A stretch of 64,000 nt of DNA from Phoebastria nigripes (GCA_035582835.1 JAYKAV010002916.1:252577-316576), one strand, 5' to 3'. Shown: positions 37,701-48,239, numbered from the stretch's first letter. The notes: generated from the sequence alone by a model not told the origin. Made by a program: numbers and translations.

Positions 37701-40379
37701 ACCCAGAAACATTGAGGGTGGTGAGACACTGGAACAGGATGCCCAGAAAGTCATGGACGCCCCATCATTGGAAGTGTTCATGGTCAGGTTGGTCGGGGCT
37801 TTGAGCAACCTGATCCAGTTGAAGATGTCCCTGCCCATGGCAGGGGGGGTTGGACTAGATGATCTTGAAAGGTCCCTTCCAACCCAAACCATTCTGTGAT
37901 TCTATGATTCTATGAAGTGCTGCCAGTTACTCAAAGAGAAGGGAACCTAGATGAAAAGCTAGAATTAACAAGTTTCTTGAATGATTTTATGTCAATGTTG
38001 AAAAGAATTTTGTTCTACTCAAACCAGAAATCAAACTTACCAGAACCAGTACAGAAGATATATTTATTAGAACTATTTTCCATCAGTCATCTTTCAGGCA
38101 GTTGGACTAGATGATCTTTGTAGGACCCTTCCAACTAAAATATTCTATTCTATCCTAGTCAAATATCCTATCCTAGTCAAATATCCTATCCTAGTCAAAT
38201 ATCCTATCCTAGTCAAATATCCTATCCTAGTCAATAGCAGACAGGGATTTAAGGAATCTGAGAAACTAGGAAATACATTAAATGCTCTCCAGTGCCTACG
38301 TCTAACAGCAGCACTATACCATCAGAAATGTAAAAATCTGCATGTGTGAAAGTAATAAATTGTAAAAAATGTCAAAAGCATAAGATTAATGAGAAATTAT
38401 TAGCACATGCATACTATAAAAATATATTCTATAGATATTCTATAATATGAAGCAAGCACTGTACGCTTTTGGTTCAGACGTAGGACAAAGCAGTGTCATT
38501 TTAATTAAGCAGTGCTGTAGGCGAAGTAGCTTCTGTAAGTTACCACACAGTTACACAGCTAAGTGTAAACCAAAATGAAGCAAGAAACCTGAGAGGCATA
38601 CCACGGGGTAATCTGAACAGCTGGAACCTTCCCTTCCCACATCCAGTGTTTAGAAGACACTTGCTGTTGGACTGACATTGCCAAGTGGAAATTTTCCCCC
38701 TCAAAAAAGATGTCAGTACCAAACCAGGTCTTCCAGATAGTGATGACAACCCAATGGATCTAAAAGTGACTGTGGAGAGTTGCAAAAGACTCACAATAGT
38801 CAGCGATAGAATTAGGAAAATAAACTGAGGTCAGAACAGAAAACAGCTTTCTATTTTGCTTAGTGAGCATGGAAGATGTTGCACAGCTAGGATACAAATT
38901 CTAGTGTGATGTGCCCAAATCTGTAATCTTCTGGCAAAGACACTTACAACTCATGCATACATGAGTTTTGCTATAGGGGAAGGAATTGCTTTACAAGACC
39001 AAACGATTTCTCAATTTAAATTGTTTAATGATTATTCTCTATCTCTCCAGAGATATTACTACCACTTACTCCAAGTTCTGTTTGTGCCTTATTTTTTTCA
39101 GAACTGCTGCCATATAAACACATTTGCTTTCCCAAATATACTCTATCTTTAACATTGCGTTAACATATTTCCAATAGGAATGAAAGGGAACAAAATACCA
39201 ATTACATTTGCAACCCATCCGTTACATAAGCTGCTTTGTGCAAAACTAGCCATACAGATGAGGTAAATTAAATGAGAAGGAGTAGGGACAAAAAGAAGGA
39301 TGTTTCTGAAGACATTTCACCTTTTGATCCATCCATAATTCCACAAAGGTAGATAAATAATGACCGTACTCCCATTTGCAGCAGCAGCTCATAACCATGA
39401 TATAAACTGATACAAAGTGCAAAATCTCCTTCAATTATGCCTTGATGTATTCCCTGTGAAAACAAAATAGATGCATCATTAAATTAGGAAGTCGATAAGC
39501 AGCAGGAATCATACTGCAATTCTTATGACAAAAATAAGATTGACATCCGAGAAATAGAGCCAAAGCACAAACTAATGCACAGCGAGTAGTCTGTCTACTA
39601 AAACCTTCAGGAAACAGGTTACACAATTCTTAATGATCAATGAAGGCAATCTTTTTCCACCTTCAAGATGATCTCTAAAATACCTGTATTATCTTCCAAG
39701 ATTAGCTCATTACTTTCCAATGCAGCAACACTCAAAATCTGACAGCTGAACCATCCATCAGTATTTGGCAAAATTTCCAGCACATCTACCCAAGCTACAA
39801 AATTTAAGTTAGGAAAGTTGTCTTGCCTACTGTGAAGTGTATTTCCAATGTTCTTTTTAAGGTACACAGTCTTTTCTTTCTTTTTTTTTTTTTTTTTAAG
39901 GTAATATTCTTTTTTAAGTTTGCAAAATTTGAACACTCCATGACAATTTACAGAAAAATAGGGGCAGTAATGTAGTTTTGAGGGGAAAGTGTAAATTTGG
40001 CAATCAGTAATTACAATCTAAGTTCTCAAAACAATTCCAGTTCGGAAACGGAGTTCTTCATCTCTTCCTTAACTTTCCTGTATTAGCATTAAGAAATGTG
40101 AAGCAAGTGGACATGTTTTATTCCAGGGCTAAAAATAGAATGTTACAAAGGAAATCTAACTTAAAATGCATCAGGAAACTTTGTACACTATGGAGTATTA
40201 CTATTTATTCACTACTTTAATAACATGAAATAAATAAAGACATTTACCACATTTTGTGAAGATGGGTTTTTTCTATATTGATCTCTTGCTAGAATTATCT
40301 GGTACTTTGTAAGGCTGGGAATATCCCGCCTTGCTAAAACTCCTATTTTAATCAGGCGTCCAGCAAATGTTTCTAGCAC
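1054..40379 (-). CDS. FANCM: FANCM, Fanconi anaemia group M DNA translocase (internal part, 10 exons)
   Basis: FANCM is a nuclear SF2 ATP-dependent DNA translocase. It remodels stalled forks and branched DNA, anchors the Fanconi core complex through FANCF and FAAP24/MHF, and recruits the BLM-TOP3A-RMI complex. Ten exons were assembled here: 40379-40248, 39453-39321, 37397-37269, 36757-36656, 31872-31679, 31009-30803, 27520-27286, 19301-19144, 18529-18377 and 3043-1054. All junctions have AG/GT sites and the phases chain without a break, giving about 1144 codons. The order of segments matches human FANCM: helical insert ([18 protein letters not shown]), motif IV ([11 protein letters not shown]), motif V ([15 protein letters not shown]), motif VI ([13 protein letters not shown]), a conserved linker ([11 protein letters not shown]), then a long low-conservation exon with MM1 and MM2. 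Human FANCM is about 2050 residues, so this is roughly the middle half. The N-terminal ATPase exons and the C-terminal ERCC4-like/HhH exons are not in view. No frameshift or internal stop was seen. Identity is certain; exon edges were placed by hand. Confidence 0.96.
1606..1683 (-). other. FANCM: FANCM MM2 motif (RMI1-RMI2 docking)
   Basis: The encoded [18 protein letters not shown] corresponds to human FANCM MM2. In human, two phenylalanines four residues apart (reported as F1232 and F1236) insert into the RMI core complex. Both are conserved here (LFSVNF), followed by the acidic run ECENEIFEE. This suggests that recruitment of the BLM-TOP3A-RMI complex is kept in this species. Confidence 0.85.
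2330..2550 (-). other. FANCM: FANCM MM1 motif (FANCF/core-complex docking)
   Basis: The region encodes [19 protein letters not shown] and later [19 protein letters not shown]. It is collinear with human MM1 (DSGYNSF...SNLF...VLANVERFLSYSPPPL), which contacts FANCF. The flanking sequence is hardly conserved, so this island is probably under selection for partner binding. Confidence 0.75.
6638..7355 (-). mobile_element. CR1 non-LTR retrotransposon, 5'-truncated
   Basis: On the minus strand the copy ends with the CR1 3' tail (at 6638, TCATAGAATGATAGAATCAC in plus orientation). A 170-codon frame at 6734-7246 encodes the C-terminal part of the CR1 ORF2 reverse transcriptase protein ([32 protein letters not shown]). 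It is truncated at its 5' end, as most avian CR1 copies are. The well-preserved frame implies a relatively recent insertion. Confidence 0.93.
7815..7846. repeat. (CT)n followed by a C tract
   Basis: About ten CT dinucleotides run directly into eleven or twelve C residues. A simple-sequence pyrimidine tract. Confidence 0.95.
10921..10945. repeat. Homopolymer C tract with ambiguous base
   Basis: Twenty-five positions of C, with an N at 10936. The tract length is likely unreliable in the assembly. Confidence 0.95.
14168..14191. repeat. A tract
   Basis: 24 consecutive A residues, followed by an A/C-rich stretch to about 14210. Confidence 0.95.
14520..15540 (+). mobile_element. Decayed CR1 ORF2 fragment (reverse transcriptase region)
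   Basis: The plus strand carries scattered CR1 landmarks. [15 protein letters not shown] near 14590-14630 corresponds to the reverse transcriptase core (YLDFSKAFDTVSH), and [18 protein letters not shown] sequence follows. Further on is the [14 protein letters not shown] region near 15060-15100. Many frameshifts and stops show an old, inactive copy. It lacks an obvious CR1 tail. Confidence 0.75.
18377..18529 (-). CDS. FANCM: FANCM exon: SEWRIWQ / VDHSDRC segment
   Basis: A 153-nt exon (51 codons) after a CTGCAG acceptor and before GTAAGG. It encodes [39 protein letters not shown] and [12 protein letters not shown]. The VDHSDRC and MRHE landmarks match human FANCM. The next exon is 15.3 kb away. 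Confidence 0.94.
18530..19143. other. FANCM intron, 614 nt
   Basis: A short AT-rich intron between the LSPEEFEIW and VDHSDRC exons. No repeat or other gene was seen in it. Confidence 0.85.
19144..19301 (-). CDS. FANCM: FANCM exon: LSPEEFEIW segment
   Basis: A 158-nt exon after a CCCCCATAG acceptor, ending before GTGAGT. It encodes [20 protein letters not shown], then [19 protein letters not shown], then [13 protein letters not shown]. This is collinear with the human WFLSEEEFKLWNRLYRL segment. The phase is restored to 0. A 115-nt near-pure T tract starts 400 nt away on its upstream intron side. Confidence 0.92.
19701..19815. repeat. Long T-rich tract
   Basis: About 115 nt of almost only T with a few C and G interruptions. 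On the FANCM sense strand it is an A tract about 400 nt upstream of the 19301 acceptor. Confidence 0.95.
22736..23020 (+). mobile_element. CR1 3' end
   Basis: It includes the CR1 ORF2 C-terminus (RHNLGNLCQ-type region on the complementary strand), the 3' UTR landmark GGTTGGACTAGATGGCCTTT and the tail CATTCTGTGATTCTATGATT. It is 5'-truncated and contains one ambiguous base at 22990. Confidence 0.92.
23879..23903. repeat. (CAAA)n microsatellite
   Basis: About six CAAA/AACA units in a row within a FANCM intron. Confidence 0.9.
27286..27520 (-). CDS. FANCM: FANCM exon: post-helicase conserved linker
   Basis: A 235-nt exon after a TTTTACAG acceptor, ending CACCG before GTAAGAGG. It encodes [20 protein letters not shown], then [20 protein letters not shown], then [16 protein letters not shown]. 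The IYNQS, QRSPRM and [11 protein letters not shown] landmarks of vertebrate FANCM are all present. It enters in phase 0 and leaves one base. Confidence 0.95.
27521..30802. other. FANCM intron, 3.3 kb
   Basis: An intron with an A tract at 28272-28294 and an A/C-rich low-complexity block at about 29377-29475. No coding region was recognised. The short ORFs around 28750-29215 and 29654-30100 have no family resemblance. Confidence 0.8.
28272..28294. repeat. A tract
   Basis: 23 consecutive A residues in a FANCM intron. Confidence 0.95.
30803..31009 (-). CDS. FANCM: FANCM exon: helicase motifs V and VI
   Basis: A 207-nt exon (69 codons) after a TTATTCAG acceptor and before GTGAGTG, in phase 0 throughout. 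It encodes [20 protein letters not shown] and continues [20 protein letters not shown] and [20 protein letters not shown]. Motif VI, with its arginine fingers (QRxGRxGR), is intact, so the second helicase lobe should be competent. Confidence 0.97.
31010..31678. other. FANCM intron, 669 nt
   Basis: A short AT-rich intron between the motif IV and motif V/VI exons. It includes a (TTTG)n stretch near 31310-31334. Nothing else was seen. Confidence 0.85.
31679..31872 (-). CDS. FANCM: FANCM exon: helicase motif IV
   Basis: A 194-nt exon after a TTAAACAG acceptor, ending GAG before GTAAAG. It encodes [39 protein letters not shown] and then [38 protein letters not shown] is helicase motif [16 protein letters not shown] is nearly invariant in vertebrate FANCM. 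The exon leaves in phase 0. Confidence 0.96.
33475..33537 (+). mobile_element. Short CR1 3' tail fragment (plus strand)
   Basis: Recognised by GATCTCCAGAGGTCCCTTCC followed by a tail ending ATTATTCTATGA. Only the last ~60 nt of the element can be seen. It abuts the opposite-strand fragment at 33540. Confidence 0.75.
33540..33620 (-). mobile_element. Short CR1 3' tail fragment (minus strand)
   Basis: In plus orientation it begins TTCATAGAATCATAGAATAG and continues GGTTGGAAGGAACC, the reverse complement of a CR1 3' end. It is about 80 nt long. Confidence 0.85.
36656..36757 (-). CDS. FANCM: FANCM exon: end of helical insert, entry to second RecA domain
   Basis: A 102-nt exon with acceptor GCTTTTCAG and donor GTAAGTAC, phase 1 in and out. 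It encodes [20 protein letters not shown] followed by [12 protein letters not shown]. The YSHPKL.KLEE.V.EHFKSW pattern is diagnostic of the start of the FANCM C-terminal helicase lobe. Confidence 0.95.
36758..37268. other. FANCM intron, 511 nt
   Basis: A short AT-rich intron containing an (ATAA)n microsatellite at about 37097-37122 and two single ambiguous bases. Confidence 0.85.
37097..37122. repeat. (ATAA)n microsatellite
   Basis: About five ATAA units in the 511-nt FANCM intron. Confidence 0.9.
37269..37397 (-). CDS. FANCM: FANCM exon: helical insert domain
   Basis: A 129-nt exon entered in phase 1 after ACAAAG and ended by GTCAGT. It encodes [20 protein letters not shown] and then a variable stretch ending in NVYKSKT. 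The [17 protein letters not shown] block matches mammalian FANCM closely. The donor is weaker than its neighbours' (GTCAGT). Confidence 0.93.
37708..37915 (+). mobile_element. CR1 3' end
   Basis: It runs from the GGGTGGTGAGACACTGGAAC region of ORF2 through GGTTGGACTAGATGATCTTG to the tail ATTCTATGATTCTATGA. It is 5'-truncated, about 208 nt. Confidence 0.93.
38098..38152 (+). mobile_element. CR1 3' tail fragment leading into a tandem repeat
   Basis: GTTGGACTAGATGATCTTTG and ACCCTTCCAACTAAAATATT are CR1 3'-end sequence. The usual short tail repeat is replaced by an 18-bp tandem array that starts at 38153. Confidence 0.8.
38153..38234. repeat. 18-bp tandem repeat, 4.5 copies
   Basis: Four exact copies of TCCTAGTCAAATATCCTA at 38153, 38171, 38189 and 38207, then a 10-nt partial copy from 38225. 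It is directly continuous with a CR1 tail, from which it probably expanded. Confidence 0.95.
39321..39453 (-). CDS. FANCM: FANCM exon: helical insert domain
   Basis: A 133-nt exon between a TTCACAG acceptor and a GTGAAATG donor, entering in phase 0 and leaving one base. It encodes [20 protein letters not shown] and continues through [24 protein letters not shown]. This is one of the best conserved parts of the helical insert shared by FANCM, archaeal Hef and related helicases. Confidence 0.95.
39454..40247. other. FANCM intron, 794 nt
   Basis: An intron between the first two FANCM exons in view. It holds a T tract near 39880-39899 and a 99-codon minus-strand ORF (39637-39936) judged to be chance, because the flanking exons already join in frame as in mammals. 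Confidence 0.8.
40248..40379 (-). CDS. FANCM: FANCM exon: start of helical insert domain
   Basis: This 132-nt exon has phase 0 at both ends. It follows a TTTGTTTGCAG acceptor and ends before a GTAAATG donor. It encodes 44 residues from [19 protein letters not shown] to [10 protein letters not shown], collinear with the human segment that follows the first RecA-like domain. It is the most 5' FANCM exon found in the window. The preceding exon, which should end in phase 0, was not found. Confidence 0.93.
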
Positions 40380-43300
40380 CTGCAAACAAAACACAGAAGT
40401 ATACAAGAGATGTGAAGGTATGTATATTTAGCCCTTTATAGTAGTTTTATTTTTACAGATCTTACACAACAGAACACAAGCAACTCATTTATTTTATTTG
40501 AAACATAGAATTTTTCAGAACAGCCTGTACTGATTTCTGAATAATTTGTTACTGTGCCAGATGACAACCTGGTGCTCTGCCTCACCGTGAGGTTCTCCAC
40601 GATTAGGATGTTTCTAGGCTAATTTTCAAGATTTTTTCTAAGACCAGCAGAATCTTTACAACTTGGTTCCCTAAGGATTTGTGCCCTCCATCCTATAGAC
40701 AGACATCCTCCTGCCCCCAAGATAACCCCATATCCATCAAATAACTGAGAAGTGGAAACACACACTGTGCTTTTGTAACCGCACAAGTACTGACCGAGCA
40801 GAGAGGAAACAAAACAGGACGTGTAGCCAGCTACTGAACTCACGCTGCAGTTCCCTCTCTTACTGTTAACCCTAACTTCAATGGCATTTTAGTCTCAGGA
40901 AAACCTGTGTTCATCTTTGAGAAGTCTAAATTACTGCAGGCAGAAGACTAGCCAACAGGTTAGAAAGTTGTGTGTGGAAGGGATGGGAGTCGGGAGACGT
41001 GAGCAGAGAGGAATGAGTGTCCGGCAGATGGGCCCGGCACAGCAGCATGCCCCATTTCCTTCGGAAGCCATGCCAAAAGACAATTTGTTTTTACACATCA
41101 CATGTACCTGCTTTCCACATCAGTGAAACAAGGGAACTGACCTGCACTAATTCATCTTAATCCTGTTTTTCCTCTTTGTTTCTCAGCCTTAGGTGGTCAG
41201 GATTTTTTTCATAGACTTAGTTTTGCATGAGCACTAACTCTGTAATAATTGGAGTAATCAGATTTCTTCTACAGAAATTACTTACAATCTGTTGGCCCAC
41301 TTGGCTAGTAGCACCAAAAACATCTTAGTGCATAATAACAAGCTTCTCCAAAGGCGGTCTTGACTTAGTTTGACAGCAGATAGTTCCTGATAGCTGCTTA
41401 CATGCATACAGTGTTCCCCAAGTTTTCTGGGCTTTTTAACACCAGTTCAGCTGAACTGCGCTAAGAAGGCTATAGCATAATAAATGCCTAATCCCTTTAT
41501 TGCTGTTCTTTCAGCCCACTGAAAATCAAGTCCAACTGAACCAATAAAAACAGGTCTAACTTTCAGGCCTCAAACAATACTGATCAAAGTATGTCTTCAG
41601 CTTGCAAAGACAAAATGCCCTAACAGGAAAAGAAAGTCAACTGTAAAAGTGCAATGCATGTTATACACCAAGTAACAACACGCCATTTGTCTTCTTCACA
41701 CATTTAGTGTATGCTGGGTTTTTAGACCCTGTTAGGATGCACAAATGTTATTAGCAACCACGCTCTACTCATACCCCGTCAATGCAGTGGCAGCTTAGTT
41801 TAACTCCTTCTCTCTGCTTGCTTTGATTATTTCTATAGTTCGGTATTCCTTTAGCTTCTTACTCTGTGTACAGTGCCTACGTGGCACTAAGTGGCAAATC
41901 CTGAGCAAAGGGGTGGCAATAATTGCCATCATCAACTACAGCAGCATTAATCCCCAAAGAATCAAAAATGCAAAGAGAACTTTGGAAGCGTGAAGGAAAA
42001 CTTGTGAAAGCACCAGCCAAACTGGAGAAACAACGTGCTGGGGAATTTCCATGCTGCCCGCTCCATGCTTGCAGGTCTTTCAAAAACAGCTAGCTGGAGT
42101 CAGCAGGCTAAGCAGATTATAACAGATAAAGGCTGCTGAGAAATAATAGAAATGAAGCTTAAATTCTGAATGCTCTGGTGCATCTTAGGTTGCTCCTCTT
42201 CCCTACTCTGGGCCTTCAGACTGGGATACCACATCTCAGGCAGCTTGCTGCTGTTGCTCAGAGGAAGCCAGCTCGGCTCATCTGCTCCTGGCTGGAAGGG
42301 AAACGGGCGATGCTCGCAGGAGCAGCCGGGAGGCCACTGGGAGCAGCTCAGAAGGCAGGGCAGTGCTGAGGAGTACTGCCCGCTCCACNTCTCTTGGGGG
42401 AGTTGATGTCAAACCAGCTGTGCAGACTGAACACCCACCTGCGCCGAAGAGCCCCCAGGCACTTCCAACCCCCGTCTTCAGGTCTACCTTTACCTACAGG
42501 GAGCCTGGGTCATGGCCTCACACAGCTCCCCAGGAAAAGCAAAGCACAGTCAAGAGACTCCATCACGAAGCATTCCTGCTAATTAAGACTAATGGATTAA
42601 TTAGACCAAATAAACCACTAACACCACTAACAACAAGCAAACACCAATTGGAAATGACAATATTGCTAGGAATTTCTGTAGGAAAGGAAAAAAAAAAAAA
42701 CAAAAAGAAATCAATGATCTTTTCTTAAAATACAGTCAAAAACATTCACCAAGCCACTTGGAAGTCTAAATGCACAAGAAATTAATTTCTCATATTTGGT
42801 TTACTTTTAAGAGTTTAAAATTCAAAACTTCGTCTTTAACCAAACAGTTTATTATTGTTATGTTGGTTTTAAGTCTGGCCTGTATCTGACAAGTCACTGT
42901 CAAAGGACAGAGACAGAAATGTCTGTGCCAGCTTAAAAAAAAAAGGTATTTTTTAAAAAAAAAAAAAAAAAAAAAAAAGGTTGACCATGCAAGGGATAAC
43001 TCAGTGCTTTTAATTTAATGGAATGCCTCTGAAACAGCACTTTACCCTCCCATCAAACTTGAAACAGTTGGACATAAGGACACTTGAAATGCTGAAGATC
43101 AAGCTTAAACTATGTCTCAAGTAGTGGAAATGGAGTCAGTCTCTGAACACAAATGTTTCTCTAGAAAAGAAATTAATGTTTTCATTAAAAAGTAACGCCC
43201 ACATAATAAACCAGTGCTGAAATATTATACTTATTTCCTATACTTGCTGCATAGCTTTTTTAAAAAAAAAAAAATTTCCATTACATGTACTTTTGTGTTT

Positions 43301-46300
43301 CATCCCTTGACCTGGTTTAGAACATGTAAGAAAATTATAGTGTCACTGTTTGCTCAATGTACACCCCTGTCTGATTTAATCACCTTCTGCAAAACAAACC
43401 AAGAAAGACTATTATGAAAGACAGCAGGATCCAGTCACCTGGAGCTTCAAAACTAATAAGGAACAGTAAACATAACCTACTTAGAAGAGATACAGAAACA
43501 AGCACTACTCAGAGTGATTACATTTATCTTGCCTCCATACCTTTATTTTTAATTAAAAAGATAATACTTCTGGAAAGTCTCCTCAATCTTTCCAAAACAT
43601 TTAAGTGTTACATTACCCGTTTAAAAACAGAACCGTAGAATTAATTTAAATTAATTGCTTACTAGGACTCATGGCTTTTTCTAGCTCACTAAATTGAGTT
43701 CAAAAAGCTCACAGGTTTACTACCAATATATAAAAGACAACCAGTAAAATTATCCCATACTGCACTAAACTTGCCAAGAACATAAAGGTTTTTGCTGAAT
43801 GAGGTATCTTCCCCAGCAAATCAGGCTGATTTTTTGAAGCTTGTACCTGAGGTTAGCTTATGACCTGCCGTTTGGAGCTACGGCATTAGCTGAGGACTAC
43901 CATGTGTATTATAAGCAGAACTAGCAAGGCAAAGAACTGTTACTGTTTCAGCTACACCTCACTAAAAACTGCTATTAATCTTTTTTCTCTTGGCACAATA
44001 AAAAACAAAGGCTCTAAACAAACGACCCAGCCTAATTATTTTACTGCAGATTTGCAAGCATTCTTTACCAAAGAAAAACAAGAAATCTCCCACACATAAG
44101 TAACTGTTTGTATTGTATTTCTTTTAGAGCATAGAAGGAGGCGGTTGAGAGAAACTAGCCACTAAGTAGACTGTATCTTCACAAAACGAAGACTGAGAAG
44201 GTCCACTTCTATCCACAGGAAAGGCAAAGTGCCAGGAAGCTCTCCACAGCGCTCCCAGCCTCGACTGACGGACCTGGTAGGGTTTATACAGTCACACTGC
44301 ACTTAAATAGAGCTGCCATTCCCCTTCACCTCCTTCCCCTGCTCTCCCAACTCACCCGGCTCCAGCATTTTCGATGCACAATATGCCACAGACCCCTTCC
44401 AAACATGCTGGGGCAGATGCAGAATTGGTGTGCAAGAAAATGAGACTACGCTGTGTGCCGGTGAGGTAATATCACATCTACAGCTGTGGGGGAACGTTAA
44501 CGTGCCCCACTGACACACTGGTCTGCCTTAACAAGGGACTGCTAAAACCAGGAGCAGGGAAGTAACTCAAGCAGCTGCACAACACAAATCCAGATTTTTG
44601 TTGTGGTCATGCACCACACGGACATCACGCTGCTCCTGCTCTCTGCTCCAGATTTTCAAATTTTCAACAAAGGGAGCAAAGAGACTTCTTCCAGGCTCTG
44701 GCCCCACCACCCATAGCTGGAAAGGCAGCTCAGAAGGTGTATTTATCACAGGTCTTCACAATAGAGTTGTGATCATACTGTCCTAGGGGAGAGCAAACAG
44801 ATTTTGCAGGAAGGCATGAAAGCAACCAGGGCCTTCTACAGCTCCAGGGAAGAGCAGCCCCAGTGAAGGTTACATGAAGATCTAGAGCATTCATTGCTTT
44901 GTTTTAGGACTGAAACTAGAAAGGTTTGGGTTTCACAAAGTGTGCTACTTTGAGAAGTATAAGTGCGATAACCTAATATTCCTGAAAGTAACTTCCAGGA
45001 GGAAGTCCCAGGAACAAACCATGTTTAGTCTCTGCCAACTGTAACTCCAGGTTGAATGAGAGAGTCTTGAGACTCCATCAAAAAAGAAAGTACCTGGCGA
45101 TCCCAGCAGCGATCAGAGAACCAGCCAGCCCCACAGCCGTAAGAGCGTGTCTCACGGATGAGCTAGGGCAGCTTATGCAGATACCCTTTCACTTTTCAGG
45201 CACACAGAGTACATAAAGTTTATGTACAGAGTGAGAACAGTTTATTGTAACATTTGGTGAAGCCTCTCAAATCATAGTATAGTACATCAAAGAAGGGAAG
45301 GAGGAAGGGAAGGAGGACAATTATTAACAGAAGAAAAAGTGTGGGTTTATGGCAGAGAAGGCAACTGAGAAAGGCATTTGGAGCTATGGCTAGTGCTCAG
45401 TTTTAGTTATTCTCCCTGTAAAACTTCAGAGTCATGCCAAAGATAGAGAAAACCTAAACATGATGGAGAAAAGTGCTGTTTTGTGTAAGCTTTCTACTCA
45501 CATTTTCTTACCTTTCCAATAATGAAAATAAAGCAACAGGGACACAGCAGGGTATAGTGTTTTTAAGCTGATCTTGTAATTCTCCAAAACCAATACTGAT
45601 CAACCTAGTAATGATCTTGGCACCTCTGAAAGTTTTGTTGTCAAGTTTATATTAACTCATTCAGCCACTTCACAGTCTTCCCACTCTCCAGGGATTTGTT
45701 ACGCATTGAATGTATACTGTTCTTCTCTGGAAGCTGGTATTCATCAAAAAGATACAATAGTTTGTCCTCTTTTAACATCTTGTTTTTTCTCCTATTACAG
45801 CATTTTTCACTTCTTAAAAGTTACAAAAAAAGACGACCTACAGTTTTTACTTTTCAATTAATTTCACTAGGAACGTTTTTACTCTCTTACTTGAGGAGTT
45901 ATAAGTAAGAAGTGGCTTTTCTCTATCAATCTGCCATTCAGTAAGAGTAAATGTCATCACTCTGCCACAGGACAGAAAGAAGCATCCTACTGAGGATGTT
46001 TCATATCCTCAACTTGCAAGGCTGAATAATTGTTTTTCTTTTATATTCAGAGATACAACCTGCCAGGAAAGCACCAAGAATACAGCACTAACAAAACCAT
46101 ATTCTCTCAAGAGTGACTATTAGCCAGCAGTCACACACAAAGTTAACAAGTTTGGGGGAAAAACACAAAATACAGAAAAAAATCAGTTTTGTTCAACTCC
46201 AGTAACAATCAGTTACTCTATTAGTCTGAGCTGACAGCAGCATCTAGACACAGACCACGATACATCTTCACTACTCTATCACATGTAGCCCTTTGTACGT

Positions 46301-48239
46301 AATTACTAAGCACATCACAAACCAAAACCAAATCAAATACACAAGCAGTAATCTGTGCAGGTGGATATTTAAAATAGGATCTTAAACTCCTACTAGCCTC
46401 TTTCTCACAGGTAGCCAGTCAATACTCAGTAGCATTTCTCACAAACAGAGAAATTTGGCTGTGATTTTAGACAATTTTTCTGGTTGTTGGGGTTTTTTTT
46501 GTTTGTTTTTCCATCTCCAGCAATGATGCTTTGCAATCCTCTAAGCAGAAATAATTTCATTTAAGCAACTATTTATTCTCATAAATGATGCCTGAACAAA
46601 AGAGTTGGGATGGTTTTCTGTGAGAAAGTGTCAGAATTATTCATGCAGGACAGGCAGAGGAAAAGCCTCCACACATTGCCTCAAAAAGTCAGGTCTTCTC
46701 AAGAATAATGGTTTCCTGGAAGAAATCTTCAAGAGCCAGGATGCCCTCACTTGGTAGTAATAATCCAACTTCTAAAATTACGTGGAAAATTCCTTACCCA
46801 CAAAACGGAAGTCAGTGTTTGCACTGTACTGAAGTGTAATTTAAGACACTACCTGTAACATGGATCGATTCACGTTGTGACTTACTTCAAGGTACCTACC
46901 CACAGAAATGTAGCTGCCCCATGATGAAAGTTCAACAGCGTCTTTGTGATGAAAGTCTAGTAATTGTCAAAAAATACAGTCCACTTCAGCATGTTTTCAA
47001 TGAATCTTGCGATTCTGTACACTAGGTAGTTGACCATGAAATCAAATCATCAGACAACCGAACACTTAAGCAAGTATCATCTCCAACATTTGTCAAGGGT
47101 TTGCCTTCTCAGTGAATTTCAGATCAGAGAAGAGTCTGTGATGCTGACACATTGCCCACAACTAAGAGGCCAAACGTCCTTACGGTGGAACTACCTGCCT
47201 CACTTACTGCAACCAGTGCATTCCGCTTTTCTGCAAAAAACCCCCACATGCTCAATTCACTAGGAAAGAACTGTTCTCTCAGGATATTTCCACTGGCAGT
47301 TGTTCCTCCATTTGCAAATTCTCAAAGAAACAACAGTCCTCGGCTGGTCAGCTTTGGCTGACAGAAAAAACACTTTATAGAAACTGCAGAATTTTAGCCT
47401 GTAGTGTCAGAAGTACACAGTCAGGACTTGCACATCTCTGGCTTCTAAGGCAATTAATACTTCATTGTCACACCAAGATCAGTCCCTGGGGTTAGGTAAC
47501 CAAAGCTGAGCCTGGGAGAAAGATACTGATCAGAAGAAAAAAAAATAAAAAAAGCGGAGGGGGAGATTAAGCATCACATCACAGAGTCAACAGTTACATC
47601 CCTAACCTTTGGTCTCCTCCTGCAAGTGTCTCAACAGTGTATGGGAGAGGACTATTTTCCTATTATTCTAAAATTCTAAAAGCCCAGAGGTTCCCCTTTC
47701 CTGCCTGCACAAAAAGGACCACAACACTTATTTCATGTTAAAGTTGGAATGAAAGACAACTACAAATAGAACCACATGCTCCACAGAGACCCCTGGTTCA
47801 AATTCAGATCCTGCTTTAATTGTCACAGCCATCCCCATAACAGGTCTGCTCTTCTACCTCTTTCTCATAAAGGCTTGCCTCAGCAATGGCAAAATTCTGC
47901 AGCCGTCAGCTTCCAAAACTGGACTTTCAATACCAAAATGACCCATGGCTTTTGCACTCCTAACTGGAGCCGGTTTGGAATGACCTTGCAGACAGTCCTG
48001 AATAAAAGGAAAGATCTGTCTTTCAAGCATAATTTGAAAATATTAGAAGAAAGTCACAATAAAGAAGGACTAACAGGACATGAAGAGCAGTGGGGAAAAA
48101 CGATGATGAAGAGAATTGCTAGGAAAGAGAGCATGAGTTAGTAGCGAAAAAACATATAAAACACAAACTTCCTTAAAATCTATAGTGCTTTGATCCTACA
48201 GCACCGGGTGAAGCTACAGAGCATCAGGACTGCTAGGAA
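40380..48239. other. Non-coding stretch, presumed FANCM intron
   Basis: About 7.9 kb upstream of the first visible FANCM exon. It was scanned on the minus strand for the missing helicase exons (LPTGLGKT, APTKPLV, DEAH and SATPG landmarks) and none was recognised. It contains A tracts (42672-42685, 42955-42978) and a GGAAGGA-type purine block near 45292-45317. ORFs at 41877-42083, 42170-42728 and 47776-48141 have no recognisable family. Confidence 0.6.
42955..42978. repeat. A tract
   Basis: 24 consecutive A residues just after a T run, in the stretch upstream of the first visible FANCM exon. Confidence 0.9.

Larger units (their letters stand above)
37398..39320. other. FANCM intron, 1.9 kb
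   Basis: An intron with a CR1 copy (37708-37915), a second CR1 tail (38098-38152) and an 18-bp tandem repeat (38153-38234). No coding potential was seen elsewhere in it. Confidence 0.85.

Noticed and set aside
39637..39936. 99-codon minus-strand ORF between two FANCM exons, possible extra exon
   Set aside because: The exons at 40379-40248 and 39453-39321 join in frame exactly as in mammals. The ORF begins in a low-complexity A/T run and resembles nothing known.
47776..48141. 121-codon plus-strand ORF just upstream of the CpG island
   Set aside because: No recognisable domain, no splice context linking it to the SOUL-like gene, and a composition typical of chance ORFs.
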